NCBI GenBank assembly: GCA_017354895.1
Contig: CP071493.1
Coordinates: 7,936,001 to 8,000,000, forward strand
Reading direction: 5' to 3'
Length of the DNA stretch: 64,000 nucleotides
Source of the DNA: Podospora comata
Lineage: Eukaryota > Ascomycota > Sordariomycetes > Sordariales > Podosporaceae
Shown: in pieces, positions 11,105 to 22,023 of the stretch
How the letters are laid out: every line of letters begins with the position of its first letter
Position numbering within the stretch: the first letter of the stretch is position 1
Program-made: the position numbers and the translations under genes
The notes under the pieces: model-generated
What the model saw: the letters and a program-made list of their open reading frames with translations, nothing else
What the model was told of the DNA's origin: nothing
Databases searched by the model: none

Positions 11105-11767
11105 CTAAAACAACCGGTCCTCCCTCCCATCCTGCCAACTAGTACAGTTGATACACCTTGCAGCCTGTTTCGTGAACCCCCGTTAGCCAACAACCTAACA
11201 ACCCCCCAAAAAAAAAGAGCTCAAGAGTAGACTCACCTTCTCATTAATACTCTTCCGACAATACCTGCACTTAACAGTACGTTTGATGATCGGATCCTTC
11301 GAAAAAAACTGATATGTCGCCGCCATCCCATACAAGCTCATCCCCACACCAATAAAATTAATCAACCTGTTCAAGAAAAAGCCATAAGCCATCACCACCG
11401 CCCCGTCCGCCTGCGCCTGCTTCAAAGTATTATACCCCCCCTCCCCCTTATAATTCGACCCCCCTTTCAACACGGCAAATTTCTCCTCCAGGTTCTTGTT
11501 CAGCGGCAACAACACCGAAATTGGCGGCAGCAAAATATCCGTCACGAGCGAGGTCACAAGGGCGGTGAACATGGACGCGATGATCAGACCGAACGCGATC
11601 TCGAGCACATTTCCCTGGAAGGCAAAGTCGATGAAGCCGTGCAGGAAGCGATGGGCTTTGGCCCGCCCACGGTCCAAGAGGTCATCGTCCTCGTCTCCGT
11701 CGTACGAGGCGCTGCGGCCTGGCGGGGGGGAATCGGTGTACGTTCCTTCTGTGGTGAGGCGGGGCAT
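11105..11767 (-). CDS. mscL: Large-conductance mechanosensitive channel (MscL) with CxxC tail
   Basis: Membrane-tension-gated pore of the MscL family. Exons are 11767-11237 and 11164-11105 (intron 11165-11236, GTGAGT, branch GGCTAAC), giving 196 residues. After an acidic, proline-containing N-terminus comes the family core: the amphipathic entry DFAFQGNVLEIAFGLIIASM, TM1 running into TALVTSLVTDILLPPIS, a periplasm-equivalent loop with Gly-Gly-rich KGGSNYKGEGGYNTL, and TM2 around YGFFLNRLINFIGVGMSLYG. The second exon completes CRYCRKSINEKAARCINCTS, so the cytoplasmic tail carries C-x2-C-x10-C-x2-C, a zinc-ribbon-like pattern unlike the bacterial helical bundle. The start at 11767 is chosen over upstream in-frame codons because the N-terminus before it has no membrane-channel features. 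Fungal MscL genes are known; subcellular site is not readable here. Confidence 0.88.
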
Positions 11768-12290
11768 CGTGGATCTTTGGACCGTATATATATGTATATG
11801 CCGAGAAATGCAGGTTTTGGGAAAAATGAGGACTGTTGTTGGAAGTATTGTGAAGTGAGACAAGACGTTGGGTGTGAAGCCCAAACGGGGGCTGCTCCTT
11901 CGACGTCACTGTTTCCTGATTGGGGCCACATAAGGGAGGTGCGGGGAGCAGGATCTTGGCAACTTCTGCCCCTCAAGATTGATGTTGATACGCTTTGCTT
12001 GACAATACACTACCACACACTTCATGACTGCGATCATGCGTTCAACCATATGCCATGTTGCTATTACACATACACACCACAGTAGACCGACAATTTGCCA
12101 CAAATAACAAAAGAAAGATGCCACCCCGAAACGTCCCACAATTCCCAGCTTCACATAACTTGTGCTTAACCCGGTGCAACTCTGACTCCCATATAAACTG
12201 TGAACCATGTGATCCCCATTATGAACAAGAAAGCTAGGAACTCGAGCATTTCTACCCGCTATCATCAAATCTAATCGCTCATGTCGAAAT
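11768..12290. other. Region between MscL promoter and TOP2 3' end
   Basis: About 520 bp holding the MscL promoter and the 3' untranslated region of TOP2. No gene is seen. The 20-bp tandem duplication at the TOP2 stop codon begins here (12267). Confidence 0.5.
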
Positions 12291-12306
12291 CTAATCGCTC
12301 ATGTCG
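12267..12306. repeat. 20-bp tandem duplication over the TOP2 stop codon
   Basis: The 20-mer aaatctaatcgctcatgtcg occurs twice head to tail (12267-12286 and 12287-12306). The second copy contains the TOP2 stop and the last codons. The first repeats them just beyond the stop. Confidence 0.9.
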
Positions 12307-15300
12307 AAATCATCGCTTTCGTCATCCCCACCACCGCCACCTATCGAGTCATCCTCATCGCTGTCAATCACAATCGGCTTCTTCTTCACGGCTGCGGCAC
12401 GACCAGGCCTGGCCTTGGGCCTGGCTGCGGGAGGACTATCTGGGGCATCTTCCATAGCCTCATCGCCCTCATCGTCGCTCAAGCCTTTTTGAGCCTTGGC
12501 CTTCTTAGCAGCATACGCCTTCGCAGCTGGTGAGAGATGTGGTGCCTTGGGCTTAGCAGCGGCTGCTTTGGCGGTCTTGGTAACAGCGGTCTTGGCCTTG
12601 GGAGCAGTTGCCTCATCCTTGTCCTTAGTGCTCTTGCTGCCGGCAGGACGTCCACGCTTCTTGGCCGGTGCTGGAACGACACTGAGAGGGGCCTTTGCCT
12701 TGGATGCTGCCTTGGGAGCAGGTTTGGCAGCGGGAACGTCGTCGTCTGATAGGAAATCGTCCAAGTTATCCTCCTTGGTCTTCAGGGGGGATGACCTGGC
12801 GAGCGCCTCGTAATTGGTGTCGTCGTGGTCGTCCAAGTCGAGACTGGGCTTGGATGGCTTGGACTTCATCTTGGGGAGAACTGAAGTATCCCCACCTCCA
12901 GAATGGGACATGGCAAACAGACTAAGCCTGCCACCGCTGCTGCTCGAAGCTGGAGCTCCTATGCCCTTGACCATAGCACCGACATCACCGAGCTTCAAGC
13001 TGTCGTCACTATCCGAATCATCGCTGAGCTTATACATCGGTTTGGCCTTGGCTGCGGCTGCACGCTTGGCTGGTGGTTTCGCCTCAAAGTCGTCTTCAGA
13101 GTCATCATCACTGAGCTTGTAGGATGGCTTTGCTTTGGCCGCGGCCGCGCGCTTGACGGGCGGCTTCTCCTCCACTTCCTCGTCCGATTCGTTGTCGCTG
13201 AGCTTGTATGACGGCTTCGCCTTGGCTGCTGCTGCTGCCACGCGCTTGACGGGCGGCTTCTCGGCCACGGCCTCCTCGGGTTCTGAAGCCATATCCACAT
13301 CTTCATCTACTGAAGGTTTACCCAAATCCATAAAGTCCTCGTCCGAGTCATCCGATACCACATACTTGGACTTCGCAGCAGCCGCGCGCTTGGTACGACC
13401 GTTGGTTGCTGTGGGAGCCTCCGACTCTTCCTTCACTTTAGTGTTGATGGGCATTGCCTTTTTACCCAAGAGGGCAAAATCGTCATCAGATATCCCACCG
13501 CCCGCTTCAACATCTGGCAAGGTTTTGTCAGCGACAGGCTTCGGCTTGGACTTTGCCTGGAACGCCTCGGCAAACCGCTGCTGGGTTTTCTCCGTCTTGA
13601 TAGGCACAGGAGCAGCCTTGACGGCCTTGGCCCTAGATTTCTTCTCTGGCTCATAGGCGTCATCATCCTTCCGACGGCGGCCTCCTCCCTTCCCTACGCC
13701 GAGCTTGTCCGATTTGCGGCGACCCATTCTGCGAATGCCGGTGGCGATCTCATCGTCCAGCTTCAGCTGCGTTTCCCACTCCTCTTGGAAAGCATCCAAA
13801 TCCTTGACCCAAAGGTCCTTCTCGCTCAGAGCCTGCAGTTCATCATGCTCCGCCTTCTTGGCCGCAATCTGGTTTTTGAGTCTCTCAAGACGCTCGCTGG
13901 TGAAAGACCAGACAGGCATCGAAAGCAGGTAGTCGTAGTCACGAGCGCCTCCAGCGGTATCGTCATCTTCGGCCTCTTCAGCAGCCATTTCCTCGTCAGG
14001 CGACTTGGCCTTCTTATCCTCCTTGGGAGGGAATGCCTCATAGTCGCGGTCACGAAGCTCCTGCACCAAGACAGCCTTCTTCTTTCGGTTGACCACCATC
14101 TTGTTGTCGATGATTTCCGTGATGAAACGGTACTGGTTCTTGAGCTTCCGGTAATCGGCGTGGTACACCTTGAGCCAATGCTTCTTGCGCTCTGTGTACA
14201 TCTTCAGGCGGTAGTGGTAGTATTCCTCCATGATCTCCTCCACCTTGTCGTATTTTCTGATCTTGCCCTGAGTGTCAAAGGCCACCAAGTTGGTTGTGGA
14301 GACGGTAGTGGTAAGCTTGAACTTCTCCAACAGACCTTCCCTGAGGGCTGCCTCTCGGTGCTTCTCGTCCATATCAATGATGAAATGGACCGTCTTGTGG
14401 TCGTTGAACTCCTTGTAATCCTTGATGAAGGTCGGTGTCTTGTCGTTCTGGATGATGTCCTCAAGCTTAGCCTTGAAATCATCAGTCCACATGCGGATTG
14501 GCAATTCAGTAACGTGGATCTCGTTGGGGTTCTGCTCATCTTGCCTGATAATACCGTTGAAACGCCACTTGCTGGGCGCTTCCTGCTCCGGAGTTCCTTT
14601 CCAACCACGCCACCATGGTGCCATGGGGACGAAGGGCTTCTCCTCGGTATCGTCAGGGTCAAACCTTCCCATCCGGCGCCTCAGATTCTCCACTATGTGC
14701 ATGGGGTGGTAGTTGGGAATCGAAGTACTCCAGCCGGTACCAATACCGTCGGCACCATTGACCAAGACCATTGGTAGGATCGGAGCATACACCTTGGGCT
14801 CGATCATGTTGCCGTCGTCGAACTGGTACTCGAGATTGGGCTCGTCAAGCTTGGAGAAGACCTTGCGCGCAAACGGGGACAGTCTCGTGTGAATGTAACG
14901 AGCGCTGGCAGAATCTTTTCCACCAGAGAGTCGGGAACCAAAGTTGCCGCTAGGTTCTAGGCAGTTGACGTTATTCGAGCCGACAAAGGTCTGAGCTAGA
15001 CCAATGATTGTCTGCTGCAAAGATTGTTCACCGTGATGGTAGGCGGCTTGCTCGGAAATATAACCGGCAAGTTCCACAACCTTCTGGTCGTTGACAAGAT
15101 TGCGCTTGAAGGCAGAGTAAATGACCTTGCGCTGACCAGGCTTGAAGCCGTCGATCATGGACGGGATCGATCGGATGTTGTCAGCCATACTGAACAGAAT
15201 GAATTCGTTCTGGAGGAACTGGGAGTAACTGATTCTCTGAGCCGTAGAGTCGAGGAAGGTTCCCGGAACAAAGTTGCCCAACCATTCTTTGCGAGCATCG

Positions 15301-17784
15301 GCCTTCTTTTTGCTGAAGATCATGTCAAGCATCTGAGACTCCTCTGGCTTGAGTGTCTCGAATTCTTTGAGATGGCGATCCAGATCAGTGAAGTAGATTT
15401 GGGCGTCTTCGTTCGAAGAACTACCCAACCCCTTCAAGTACTTGTACTTCCACTTCCGGAGTTCATTCTTGTTGTTCTCTTTCCACGTCTCATACTCGAC
15501 GAGGTTGAAGAACGACTTGGGACGCAGAGGCTTCTTTGGGTTTGTGCCTTGCCACACCTTGACGACAGGGGTAATGAACTGCTGGAAGAAGTTGGGGATG
15601 CGCAGCAGCGAAGGAAACTGAACCTCAAGGAAGTTGATGAGTAAGCCCTTGATATGACTGCCGTCCAAATCCTGATCGGCCATGATCATCAAATGGCCGT
15701 ATCGGAGACCCCTGGTATCGGTGTACACTTGCTTGTGCTTCAGACCCAGGAACTTTTTGATGTTTTCGATTTCCTTATTCTTCATGATCTGCTCGGTCGA
15801 TGCGTCACGCACGTTCAGCATCTTTCCACGAAGAGGGAACACGCCGATGCGATCCGGATCCAGGACAGCGCGACCAGCAACGGCCAATGCTCTGGCAGAG
15901 TCACCTTCCGTCAAGATGAGGGTACACTCGTGGCCACGCTTGGTGCCCGCCAAGTTGGCGTCGACAAGCTTCTCGTTGCTCACACGAGCACGCTTGTTGC
16001 CGTCCGATTTTGCCAGCATCTTATCCGCTTTCCTTTCAGCAAACTCCATGATGTTGGCGATGACTTCAGACTTTTGGACCTTTTTGAGAAAGGCATCACT
16101 CAGGATACACTTGCTACCAAAGGCACTAACTTTGGTCGTCAGTTGCTCCTTGGTCTGGGAGGTGAAGGCAGGGTTGTCGACCAAACAGTTGATGAAGATG
16201 AAGATGTAGTTGCGGAAGTTGGCCGGCTTGAGACCATGGCCCTTCTTCCTCTTGTTGAGCTCCTTCAGAAGGGCTTCGGTGATTTGATCGGCAATGTAGT
16301 TGACGTGTGTACCACCCGATGTTGTGGCGATATTGTTGACGAAGGACACTTGTTGGAACGAACCATCTGACACAGTGAACCCCACCTGCCACGTTCTGCC
16401 CTTGTCCCTGACCTCCTCATACTCTACATTCGCAGTAGTAGGTTTCTCGCCTTCGGGAACAACGTCACCCCGCTCGGCAGCGATTGATTTGGCGTATAGC
16501 TGGCAATAGCCCTTGAACTTGGCGATCTTGAGTTGCTCCCCGTTCAGCCAGACTTTGACGCTGGCCATGGTGCCTGCCATGTCGTACACACGGCGGTACA
16601 TGAGGGCTTCCAAGTCGTCATCAATCCCGTTCTCCATGCCAAATCTCTTGTAGTCCGGAAGGAAGGTCACTCTGACGAAGTCGTTGGTCTTGTTGGCTGT
16701 GATTTTGGGCTTTTCCATCTTGGACATGTTGTCGGTCCAGGTCTGCTTGTATCGCTTGCCGTTGACGCTATCCTGGCACTCCAGAGTGAACTTCAAACTG
16801 AAGATATTGGTAAGCTTCGCACCGTAACCGTTGCGACCACCGACCGTCTTCTTCTCATCATCGTCGTAGTTCGAACCGGTGAGAAGGTGACCAAAGATAA
16901 GCTCAGGGATATAGCAGCCCTCCTTCTGATGCATCTCAACCGGGATTCCCTTGCCGTTGTTCTCGACTGAAATCTCACCCGTCTCACGATCGACAGTCAC
17001 CTTGAGAAATGTCATGGAGGCATCGCGCTGGCTGTTGTCCGCGGCGTTGACAAGGATTTCGTCGAAGATCTTGTAGAGACCAGGAACAAAGGATACAACA
17101 CGATTTTCCATCAACTTTTCCGTCTTGTTGAAAACCCACATCTTTTGGTCGGTGCGTTCAACGGACCCGATATAGGTATCGGGGCGCTTGATGATGTGCT
17201 CGAGCTGCGTGAGCTTCTGGTATGTTTCGGTGGCGGATTTGGAGGACTTGGAGGCAGCTGTCAGGGCTGGCTCATCGTCGATCAGCATGCTGTCGTTCTC
17301 GATCTCAGCCAGTGGCTTGCCACTGGACTTCTTCGCTGGTGCCTTCTTCTGCTTCTTAGCCATCGGAGGAGTGCTGGAGAGAGGCCTATCGTCATCGCTA
17401 TCATCGCTATCCGGCTTCGTTCTCTTCTTGGGCGCCGCCTTCGCCTTGCCGACCGTGAGCTTGGTTTGGACCATCTTGGCAGCTTTCGCGGCAGGCGCTT
17501 TCTTCGGCGCAGCCTTAGCTTTTGTTTTCTGTAGCAGATGTTGTTAACTTTGCTGTTGCTTGCGCTTGTATTGGTAGAATAGCTCAGGATTCAGAGTTGG
17601 TGCTTCAACTGAGCGATCCTCTGCTGCCGCCGAGTTACCGCTGGGTAACCAGACTAGATGCAGTCTGCAAAACCAATTCAAAGACGAAGGGAAGGGCACC
17701 AGGAAACATACGTACCACCTCTGGTGAGTATCCGTCAGACTCGCTCTGGGCAGTGTCAAAGACGGACTCCACGTCTGAATCCAT
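12291..17784 (-). CDS. TOP2: DNA topoisomerase II
   Basis: ATP-dependent type IIA topoisomerase that passes one duplex through another; it acts in the nucleus in replication, transcription and chromosome segregation. Exons are 17784-17716 and 17528-12291 (intron 17529-17715, 187 nt, GTACGT...CTACAG), giving 1768 residues. The acidic first exon (MDSDVESVFDTAQSESDGYS) resembles fungal TOP2 starts. GHKL ATPase motifs are seen (EILVNAADNSQRD; GRNGYGAKLTNIFS). The TOPRIM Glu lies in LTEGDSARALA at about residue 564, with acidic residues in ADQDLDGSH. The winged-helix active Tyr is in SASARYIHTRLSP (Tyr codon 14895-14897, about residue 901). The C-terminal 400 residues are charged and low complexity, with three 29-residue repeats, and end in acidic DDESDDFDMSD. 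Confidence 0.97.
13010..13275 (-). repeat. Three 87-nt tandem units within TOP2 tail
   Basis: Three in-frame copies of an 87-nt unit (29 residues) encode variants of KPPVKRAAAAKAKPSYKLSD followed by an acidic Ser/Asp/Glu stretch. The conserved GAGCTT marker recurs at 13026, 13113 and 13200, exactly 87 nt apart. The unit alternates a basic half with an acidic, phosphorylation-prone half. Confidence 0.88.
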
Positions 17785-20700
17785 GTTGGCGATGACCTGG
17801 GAGGCGCGTTCCTCAAGTCGCGCGTCGCAAAGTCTTTAGCGCAATGTGAAAAGGTGCGGCAGAGAGAGAGCAAAGGCTTTGTTCTTTGGTACATGCAAAA
17901 TCCGAAGGTGGAAAAGGGTCGAAATAAGACGAAGTCTCGACACCACACGACGCAACAATGGCGAAAAAAAGATATTCCGTGAGAGGCCTCGATCAACTCG
18001 CCCAGCGTTTGTCGTCGTCGAGTCGAAGGGAGTAGGCAAAATGAGAAGGAATGGAGGGGTCGCGTCACAAGAAAGAGTTAAGAGGGATTGTTGTGGCGAG
18101 TGTAGCCGGCCGCAGGTAAACAAAGTCGTCGTTGTGCGTGGTCTCAGTGGTGGGTGTACTGCGAGCCTGCTGTGCGTTGTGTTCAATATTTCGTAGGGCG
18201 AGTTTTCCTCGACTAGGGTCTTCAATGCCGTGTCCAGGCACCATACGCGAACAAGACGCGACTTCCTGCTGAAAGTGGGGTCGGGGCTTGTGGTGCCTCA
18301 GGCCTGGCAAAACAAGAATCAGTAGCCCCACTTCTGCCAAGTTTCAGGAGCACCCAAGTGTCTGGCAGGTGGTAGATGACAAGAGGCAACGGAGCCTTCC
18401 ATCTAATGACTGGCCAATCATTTTACACAATTCCTTTCACCCATCTAGGCACAAACCATGGGCAACCGAAGAACGAACGACATTCCATTTTTCAGTTCGA
18501 CACTTCCTGCTGTGATTCATCTTCCCGAGCTGGCCCTAGTGACCCAAAGGGCCTCAATGGAAGGAACTGCCAGAAGGCCCCAAAAGATGGATAGCCAGAT
18601 GACCATACCGTGGAGGCACCAACGAAAATTTGCGACTTCAGCGTCGACACATGATGCAGATGAATTTCCAGGTTCCCACCCACCTCACCTCAGTGGTCCC
18701 AGCTTCCGAGTTGTTTGCTCAGATTTGCAGTTCTTTGGCGAAATCCGGAATCGTACACGTCTCTTTTCTCCGCCTGATTCACTGCCAGTTCCTTGCTCGT
18801 CCACACAGACTGGTCCGACTGGTCCGACTTCCAGCTGCGACAAGCGAGTAGCGGTACGACCACCACCGGCATCCCGTTTTTGTGTGCTCTCTTGCAAAGC
18901 CCATGCTCCCAAGGGACTCAAGAATCCAAGGCTACCCATCGGCTCTTTTCTACATATTGGATGGGTATCCCACCCCGCACAAAAATATCGAGTCTCGAGA
19001 CGCTGGTTACATGTTGTATAGTTCAGTGCGCCCCTAGCCACGTTTGGTGAATTGTACTCGCCGCCGCCCATGCTAATTTAGATTGCTGTGGCCCAGCCTG
19101 GCAGTCCCCAGCCTGCCCAAAACCATTGCCAGCAATTGTTTGGATCGGGTCTCGAGAATGAACCCCACGGCAGCTACATGCTTTCCGCTTCGGTATGCCG
19201 GCGTCCGGTCGCCTCCATATCGCATCTGTTCCAGGACCAATCCGATCTAGGACTGCGGGCCCTGGCTTCTTCTATGGGGGACGAGGCTGTGGAGTTGTCT
19301 GTACCTCCTCGCAGACAGTCCTTTTCGATGTGGATCGAGACTCTCTACGCGTGACGAATGGGATGCTGTCGCGGCTCTGGATACCAGCAATGCTGTGGCA
19401 CCTTGCGTCTGCTTGCAACATCCGGCGGATACAGGCTTCTCTTCCAATGCCCCGACGTGCTGCGTACAGCCGTGACAGTGACAGCTGGAGCTGTCTTACA
19501 ACGGCGTGTAAAGGCTTTTGGAAGGTCACCCTTCTCGCTCGGTAACACGTCTAAGACCTCAACAGTATTTTACACATCTGAACTGTGATGCTCCCGGCTG
19601 GCAGACTGGCAGTCGGGGTCTCCTTGGACTGGACGGGGCATCAGTCTGCTTGCCCCTGATATCTCCCCAATAATGGTACTGTCTTCGAGTGGCTATGAAC
19701 GCCAAGTTTGGCAGGGGGTGTCTCGAATACACTAATACCAGATTATGGGGGGCTCTGGTCGTCACTTGAACCGGTAGATTGTCTCGGCATATCCGGTCAA
19801 TCTTTCAGTCTTGCAAACCGGCCTAGGTTGCTCTGAAATTGGGGGCGGGCCTTTCCACCACCCTCTGCCGGCGCGGCATTGCGAGAACTGTGATCGGCGA
19901 GGTCTGCTATGACTGCTGCGATAGGTTCACTTCTCCTGTCCTCCGGCGACTTCACTGGGCCTTCTTCGGGCTCTGTGCATCCGTTTGAGGCACCATACTG
20001 TCTGTGTTGGGCAGAACACTGTTGCGTATTGGCTCAGCGGGTGCTCACAGAAGTCGTCGCCGCGGGCTTTGAGCATGCCTAAGCGGCCGAGAGTCGAGGG
20101 CTCCATGTAGCCCTAAACAGACGACAAGAAGCTGTCGCCTGAGTATGGGCGAAATGGGGCCGCCCGATCTTCGTCAATGCCGAAGCAGGGTATACAGCAC
20201 GGAGCTGGCCAGAGGATTGCACCTCTTTCTGGTTCCGCTCACTATCTGTCGCCAGCCTTTGCGCCACATCTTTTTTGAACTTCATCACTTCGCTGGCTGA
20301 CTTTAACTCGTCCAGCTGACAGTATGTCAAATTTGTGCCGGCTCGCTCTCCCTTCCCTGTCCTAGCCACCTGAAGGGCGATAACAGAAGAAAATATTTTT
20401 GTTGAGAGGAAGGATGCCTGATCGCCAACGTGGACAGCAGGTCAGCAAAACACCTGTACTTCTTTCGGACACTTTTTCGGTGCAAACTTGTACAAGGTCA
20501 AGCTCGTGGGTGGGCAAGGCACAGTGCATTTGACAGATGCTCTTTTCCGCTGTATTGCGGCGAATCTCGGCGGAGAATATTGCGGAAAAGGATTTTGCTC
20601 CTGTCTTTCTCTCGGGCTTCTCGAAGAGGCATGGAATATCACGGAATCGAGTTGCAATATGGCCATTTCGATTGGGAAAGTTATGGGTGGCTGGCAGCCC

Positions 20701-22023
20701 CTCTTGGTTCCTGGGCTGGGATGACTTCAAAGCAATCAATTTGACAGGTAATACGGTCGTCGGGGCGTCCTTCTAAAACAAGTCATCCGACGGCCAATTA
20801 TTACGCATCAGCAGCAAGAGATCGAAATGCTGACGGGCTCTTCATCCCCTGAAACGAGCTATCAAAACACGTCCTAGCGACAGAGGTAAAGCGGCCACGT
20901 GTGTCGAGTCAGTTAATCACTTGGGATTGCGGTGCTAGATGAGACGACGATGATGCTCCCTATTTTCTCTTTGTTACACGCTCACATCGACGGAGTAGCC
21001 AAATAAGCCAACAATCTCAGCGGCAACCCTTCTGCAGCCATCCGACAGTCTCCCTCCTGCCCAGGGCTTCTCGAACAAGGCCTGTCCCTGCGAGAAGTTC
21101 ATGGACCGCACTTGCCTCCCCAAACCTCTTTGTTCTGCCTTTGGCGGAACATGTAGACAACTTCCGGGGGCCTTTTGGTGTTGATATCCACTTGAGGCAC
21201 AAACACCGCTGGGATGTGTTGTGTTAGCTTCACTCGACTCCAATCTTTCTCGCAGATTGTCTGGAACCGCAAAAGTTTACGAGGGCCAATACCGAAAACC
21301 TTGTTCTTGGAAAGTGTGGCTATCTTACGGCTCTCTCAACAGTGTGTTCCCACAATCCTGCCGCATATCTGGACCTATGATCTCGTGCCGAACATAGCCC
21401 GACAGGAGACACAGTCACCAAAACCATAGTGGCACCCCAATCCAGCCGGTCTGCCTCGCCGCCTGGCTCTGGATGTTCCAGCTATTTCTCAGCGTGCTGC
21501 TATCGTTTGAACCATCATTCATCGGACTATCGACCGCCTTTTCCCCGTCATTTCTCACATTTGGGCTCTCGCTCAGGTGAGCAAAGAGCGGTGGGAAGAC
21601 CAAACAAACCGCTACTCGCCAGGAAGTCGAATCCCTGGATGCCCCGGACAAAGGAATCACATCGAGAACGCTGCGCGGACGAAATCTGTCTCTCGCGGCT
21701 GCATGACACTGCGTGCCGGTGGTCAAGAAAAGAAAGGCAACACCCGAGCTCCTTGTTGCTGTGTGCGAGCCTCAAGGAGTATTTACAGGCTTCCCAGCTT
21801 GCGAGGGTGCTCTGTGTGGGCTTTGTTGTTTGTAGCCTGAAAGGGAATGGGTTTCCAACATCAAGTCTCTCTCAGCCACAGACGCAAGCACTGTCTGACT
21901 TGGTGATTGTGTCCCCTCCAGTCGCTAGGCCTGCCACCCTTATTACCCCTCCCATCTCTCTCCCCAAGAGTTGCAGTGGTAGCGAGCGAGGCACGCGAGA
22001 CATCTCCACAACATATCACCGCC
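17785..22023. other. 4.2 kb gene-poor region between TOP2 and Xbp1-like gene
   Basis: No convincing protein gene. Open frames reach 206 codons (21429-22049) but lack motifs, overlap on both strands and show no splice structure. Base composition is like the genic parts, so there is no sign of an AT-rich mutated repeat. It must contain the divergent promoters of TOP2 and the DNA-binding-protein gene, and could hold long 5' leaders or non-coding RNA. Confidence 0.4.

Noticed and set aside
13785-14777. 330-codon frame antisense to TOP2
   Set aside because: Lies wholly inside the TOP2 coding region and has no family resemblance; a reflection of codon bias.
18458-19021. 187-codon open frame in the TOP2 upstream gap
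   Set aside because: No motif, conflicting frames on both strands and no plausible splice extension.
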